Origin: Balanoglossus misakiensis
Lineage: Eukaryota > Hemichordata
Reading direction: 5' to 3'
NCBI GenBank assembly: GCA_040954595.2
Contig: CM082588.2
Location: 5,456,001 to 5,520,000, forward strand
Length of the DNA: 64,000 nucleotides
This document shows, piece by piece, positions 60,796 through 64,000 of the stretch. Under the pieces are notes generated by a model. The model saw only the letters and a program-made list of their open reading frames with translations. It was not told where the DNA came from and did not search any database. Positions within the stretch are counted from its first letter, which is position 1; every line of letters begins with the position of its first letter. The translations under genes and the position numbers were made by a program.

Positions 60796-61736
60796 ATAAC
60801 TATTACCTTAAAAAAATGCGGGATGACTACATCATTTGAAGGAGACCAACTAACGACCAGAATGCTCCTGGCAAATCACGCCATCGATCCCTTCATTTAC
60901 GTCATGATGTGGAAGAGCATGCGCAGGAGAGTAGCTCGTGTCCTATGCCAGTCCTTCTCCATATTTGGCTGTGTTGGCTGCGTGTGTTACTGCGAACCAG
61001 GTCACAGGCAACAGCAACGAGGTAATAATAGTACACAGCAGCAATGAGTAATTTCGGTTGTAATCTATCAGACACGCACGATTCAAAATCATGCATAGTG
61101 ATGGATTATCAGTATCAGTTTAGTCTGGAATCAGTTATGCATTCAGAAAGTGCTATGGCAGAACTTCCTGACCTGTGACCGTGAACTGTGCTGTACGGTA
61201 CGGAACTCATTTTCACGAGTGATGCGGTGTGTTCTGGGGAACTAATTTCACTCGATGTCGCACGTGAAAGTACAACCAATTATTCCGCATCATGAGTGAA
61301 AATAATTTCCGTAGCGCACAGATCGCGCGCAGAGGTCATGAAGTTCTGTTACTATTCCATATGTTTCCTCAGAGTTGACGAAAATTGAAGTTTCGATCGT
61401 GGCGTATTGATTTATCAGTACAGTGATGCGGTTAAGACGAAGCACTCCAGAGACAGTCGTTCATTGGTCAAAGTTACGCATCCTTTGTTATGCAAAGTAG
61501 GGTCATGTTGGGTCAGGTCATCGCTCAGGTCACGAGGTCGCACCGGCAATATACATGTGTCTATGTATGTATACATGTAATATTTGATGTTAATTTTTCT
61601 TGCTTTAATCTATTTTTCAGCCATTGAGATTTCGTCAATCACTCCTGCGGGCATACCAACAATGAATGCCTCCACAGCGTTCAGCGTGTACAACACAAAA
61701 GTGACAAATTTTGACAAGTTCACGACGTCAAGATGA
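60796..61736 (+). CDS. GPCR 3' exons: TM7 and C-terminal tail
   Basis: The two exons are 60796-61021 (acceptor TTTTTCAG, donor CGAG|GTAATA) and 61621-61736 (acceptor TTTTTCAG, stop TGA). The first completes TM7: ANHAIDPFIYVMMWKSMRRR. DPFIY is the DPxxY form of the NPxxY motif, also found in prostanoid receptors, and KSMRRR begins helix 8. Cysteines after it (GCVGCVCYC) are possible palmitoylation sites. The last exon encodes 38 residues of Ser/Thr-rich tail ending TTSR. Phase 0 at 60796 fits both upstream first exons, so these exons can serve copy A and copy B. They follow copy B by 9.65 kb. Confidence 0.85.
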
Positions 61737-64000
61737 AAACCTGTCTTGCAGTAGGCGACTACACTGTGGAAGAGAGCACAAAGAAATGGCGGCGCTAGTT
61801 AGAAAAGCCCTTCCGAAGAAGGTCAACAAAATCAACGATATGTTGATAACTCGTGCGCATATATTTGAGGTATAAGGATGTGACATTTTACTTGAGAATT
61901 CTTGTTAATTCGGAAATGCAGAGTTGGGCGTGTCATTTGTGCCTGATGAAAGGAATATGATATTTCAACATGAAGAGCATGTGTCAAGCAAGATGAAGTT
62001 TCTCTACTAAAGACTACACGAAGAAAGTTAACGGAAAGACATTTCTGACATTTCTTGCCAACTTAAGTGTTACTTTTGGCTACTTACTTATATATTGAGT
62101 TATACATATATGTTGAGTTATACATTTTTATTTGAAAATACTTGATATTTATCATGCACTTTGCGGCTAAGAAATCCTCTAGCGGCAATATTCAACATTA
62201 TACTATCAAACTGAGGATAAACAAGTGTACTTACGGAGGGTGTGTATGACAGTATTACAATTAAAACGGGTTGAGCTGCACAAATGCGAATGTGCTGAAG
62301 AGCATTTTTTTCCATTCTAATTATTAAGAGACAGTGATTGTGTATATTGTTGAAATTTTCACTAAACATCCGTCGACACGAGGGAAGTTACAGGGTTGTG
62401 TGTTTTGTTAAAGGGGCAAAGTTGCTCTCTTTAGACCATTTTGGTCAATATTGTTTGATATGAAAAGTTGTCTATGATGTTTGATTTCTTGAAGAGGACT
62501 TTAATTGACATGTATACATTATATTTATTTATTTATTTGATGGCGACTTTAGATGTTATTATAGATGTCTAAATTCTTCATTGTAAAAATTATGAATTCT
62601 GACACTCCGAAAAAAAAAATCACCCAACCCCATTTTCGCATTCACTAAACCCGAGCCCGTATTGTCAACATCCCAAATGAAATAGGTCATTTTGATATTA
62701 CTGGCGGGGTTGCATTTCCATTTTCACTGTTGTTTTCAATTGTATTTGTTTATGTATAGGTCCAGAACACTTCACTTTGCTACAAGATTTAAAGTTTACT
62801 TATGTTTCTGTTTGATAGAAAGCTTCACTTTTAAACGTTGTAATTTGATGGGTTTCATATTGCCATTGTATTTATTTGTATGCGGTAGTTGATTTTATCC
62901 TGGAAACATCATTGTAAAAGTCGCTGTCTTTTGACCCTTTTTGGTAAATTTTGTTTTATACGAAAAGTTGTCTATGGCGATAAAGCGCCTTTGCTTTCTT
63001 CGGTACTAGCTATAACGGGAAACGATGAAACCAAAATTCAGACAGTAGACATTCGTGGTTGTTCATATAAATGATTCGTATGAACGGTCTGGACACGTGT
63101 CCATATAACAAGATGAGGGATTTTGTTCATTTCATTTCTTTCTGAGTCATTTAAAAAAAATCGAGGAATTTTCTGGCTACATTAATTTTGTATGTTTTGG
63201 GCACTAGATGTATTTTAATTTTTTTCAGAAAGTTTACACACCTCTGGTGCTGGATAAAAGGGGAGATGACCCATATGCGAGATGTGCCTTCTTAATGAAT
63301 TTCCAGTGGCGTTTACAGTTTGTAACGTTTTCTCATATTGTAACACTGACTAATAAATCTGTTATCACAAATCCCTTGTCGTCTTTTTGTGATTATGTGT
63401 TCCAAGCATACAACAATATACCGAATAGGCTTAACTGCAGTAGCCACAGGCACACGGATTCGATTGGCTATATTAAAATGAGGCATGTCTTATATCCACA
63501 TCTACATAGATTTTGAGTTTTAAGGAATAAGATTTGGATAACGTTAAGCTCGGTTTTCAATTATCATACTGCCTATATACTTGAGTTTCTTCCGCCTTCG
63601 TTCGACGAAACCACGTCTAGACATACCTGCTGGGTTTAGCTAACGGCCATAAAACAGGCCATTAATTCTTGAAAAGGATCCCAGTCGAGTAGTATGATGT
63701 CACTGAGTCACCAATGCCCTCAACTGTCAATCATTGGAGTTGGATGATTGATTAGTGTCTGGACATTATTTGGCGCCTTGAGCGATTGCGATATAAACCC
63801 GTGGATAGTCTAGAATTTAAAAGGAAAACAGAGGGGCGTCCCGAAATTGTTCTATAGAGAGACTGGCTGTGTTACGTGACAGCTACCTGAGGCAAATTCA
63901 GTCAGGTGCAGAAGACAGCTTATACCAATTAGGAATTGATTGATTGATTGGCATGCTCATTTGAGCATATAAAAAACGAATAAAGTATTACTGAATTGAA
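61737..64000. other. GPCR 3' UTR and downstream region
   Basis: No coding exon is recognised. Two imperfect copies of a dispersed element lie at 62406-62486 and 62911-62985. Possible AATAAA signals occur at several places, the last at 63979-63984. Which one ends the GPCR transcript cannot be told from sequence alone. The frame at 63208-63516 has no domain. Confidence 0.4.
62406..62985. repeat. Dispersed repeat, two nearby copies
   Basis: Segments 62406-62486 and 62911-62985 share the order: AAAG(T/TT)CGCT or GCAAAGTTGCT, a TTxGACC(A/C)TTTTTGG(T) block, a TTGTTTxATA block and GAAAAGTTGTCTATG. Shorter matches to the same start (AAAGGG(A)CAAAGTCGCTC) occur near 10349-10375 and 15014-15036. They look like members of one old dispersed family in the same orientation. 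Confidence 0.5.

Noticed and set aside
63208-63516. 102-residue frame in the region downstream of the GPCR
   Set aside because: AT-rich, no domain, most likely 3' UTR or intergenic.

Overview
This window is nuclear DNA from an animal. The genes are split by GT-AG introns, intergenic regions are long and AT-rich, there are trinucleotide microsatellites, and the gene families are metazoan (type III-like cadherin, Ig-superfamily receptor, prostanoid-receptor-like GPCR, alpha-tubulin, RABL3). The gene set and its vertebrate-like gene order suggest an invertebrate deuterostome such as a hemichordate or cephalochordate. That placement is an inference; no marker in the window settles the species.

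Layout. From 1 to 3.1 kb there is no gene, only a diverged duplicated element. At 3.1-9.3 kb GTF2E1 (TFIIE alpha, minus) and RABL3 (plus) lie head to head, 644 bp apart between start codons. At 10.2-21.7 kb a 12-exon minus-strand gene encodes a cadherin of about 1,653 residues: six cadherin repeats, an EGF/laminin-G region, seven more EGF repeats, one membrane helix and a short tail. A complete three-exon alpha-tubulin gene lies on the plus strand inside one of its introns (14.5-16.9 kb). At 25.4-26.4 kb is an unrecognised single-pass membrane protein, divergent from the cadherin. At 31.4-33.4 kb an intronless gene encodes a three-Ig-domain receptor whose tail carries a repeated REPV-x3-(S/T)F motif. 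At 40.0-43.5 kb an eight-exon gene encodes an alpha-hydroxyacid oxidase relative with an N-terminal membrane anchor. At 46.3-61.7 kb is a rhodopsin-family GPCR locus with two nearly identical exons coding TM1-TM6 (46.3 and 50.3 kb), but only one recognisable TM7 exon and tail exon (60.8 and 61.6 kb).

Regions 26.5-31.4, 33.5-40.0, 43.5-46.3, 51.2-60.7 and 61.8-64 kb hold no gene I can support. They contain microsatellites, poly-C tracts, short dispersed repeats, a MITE-like inverted repeat and a 170-bp direct repeat.

The genes do not form one pathway. The points of most interest are the GPCR locus (possible alternative first exons sharing a TM7 exon, and a sharply localised divergent block beside TM3), the cadherin with a classical type III ectodomain but no catenin-binding tail, the antisense tubulin inside it, and the repeated possible PP1/PKA motifs in the Ig receptor. 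Exon models were built by hand from splice consensus and frame continuity. Every multi-exon model closes in frame. No transcript data were available.
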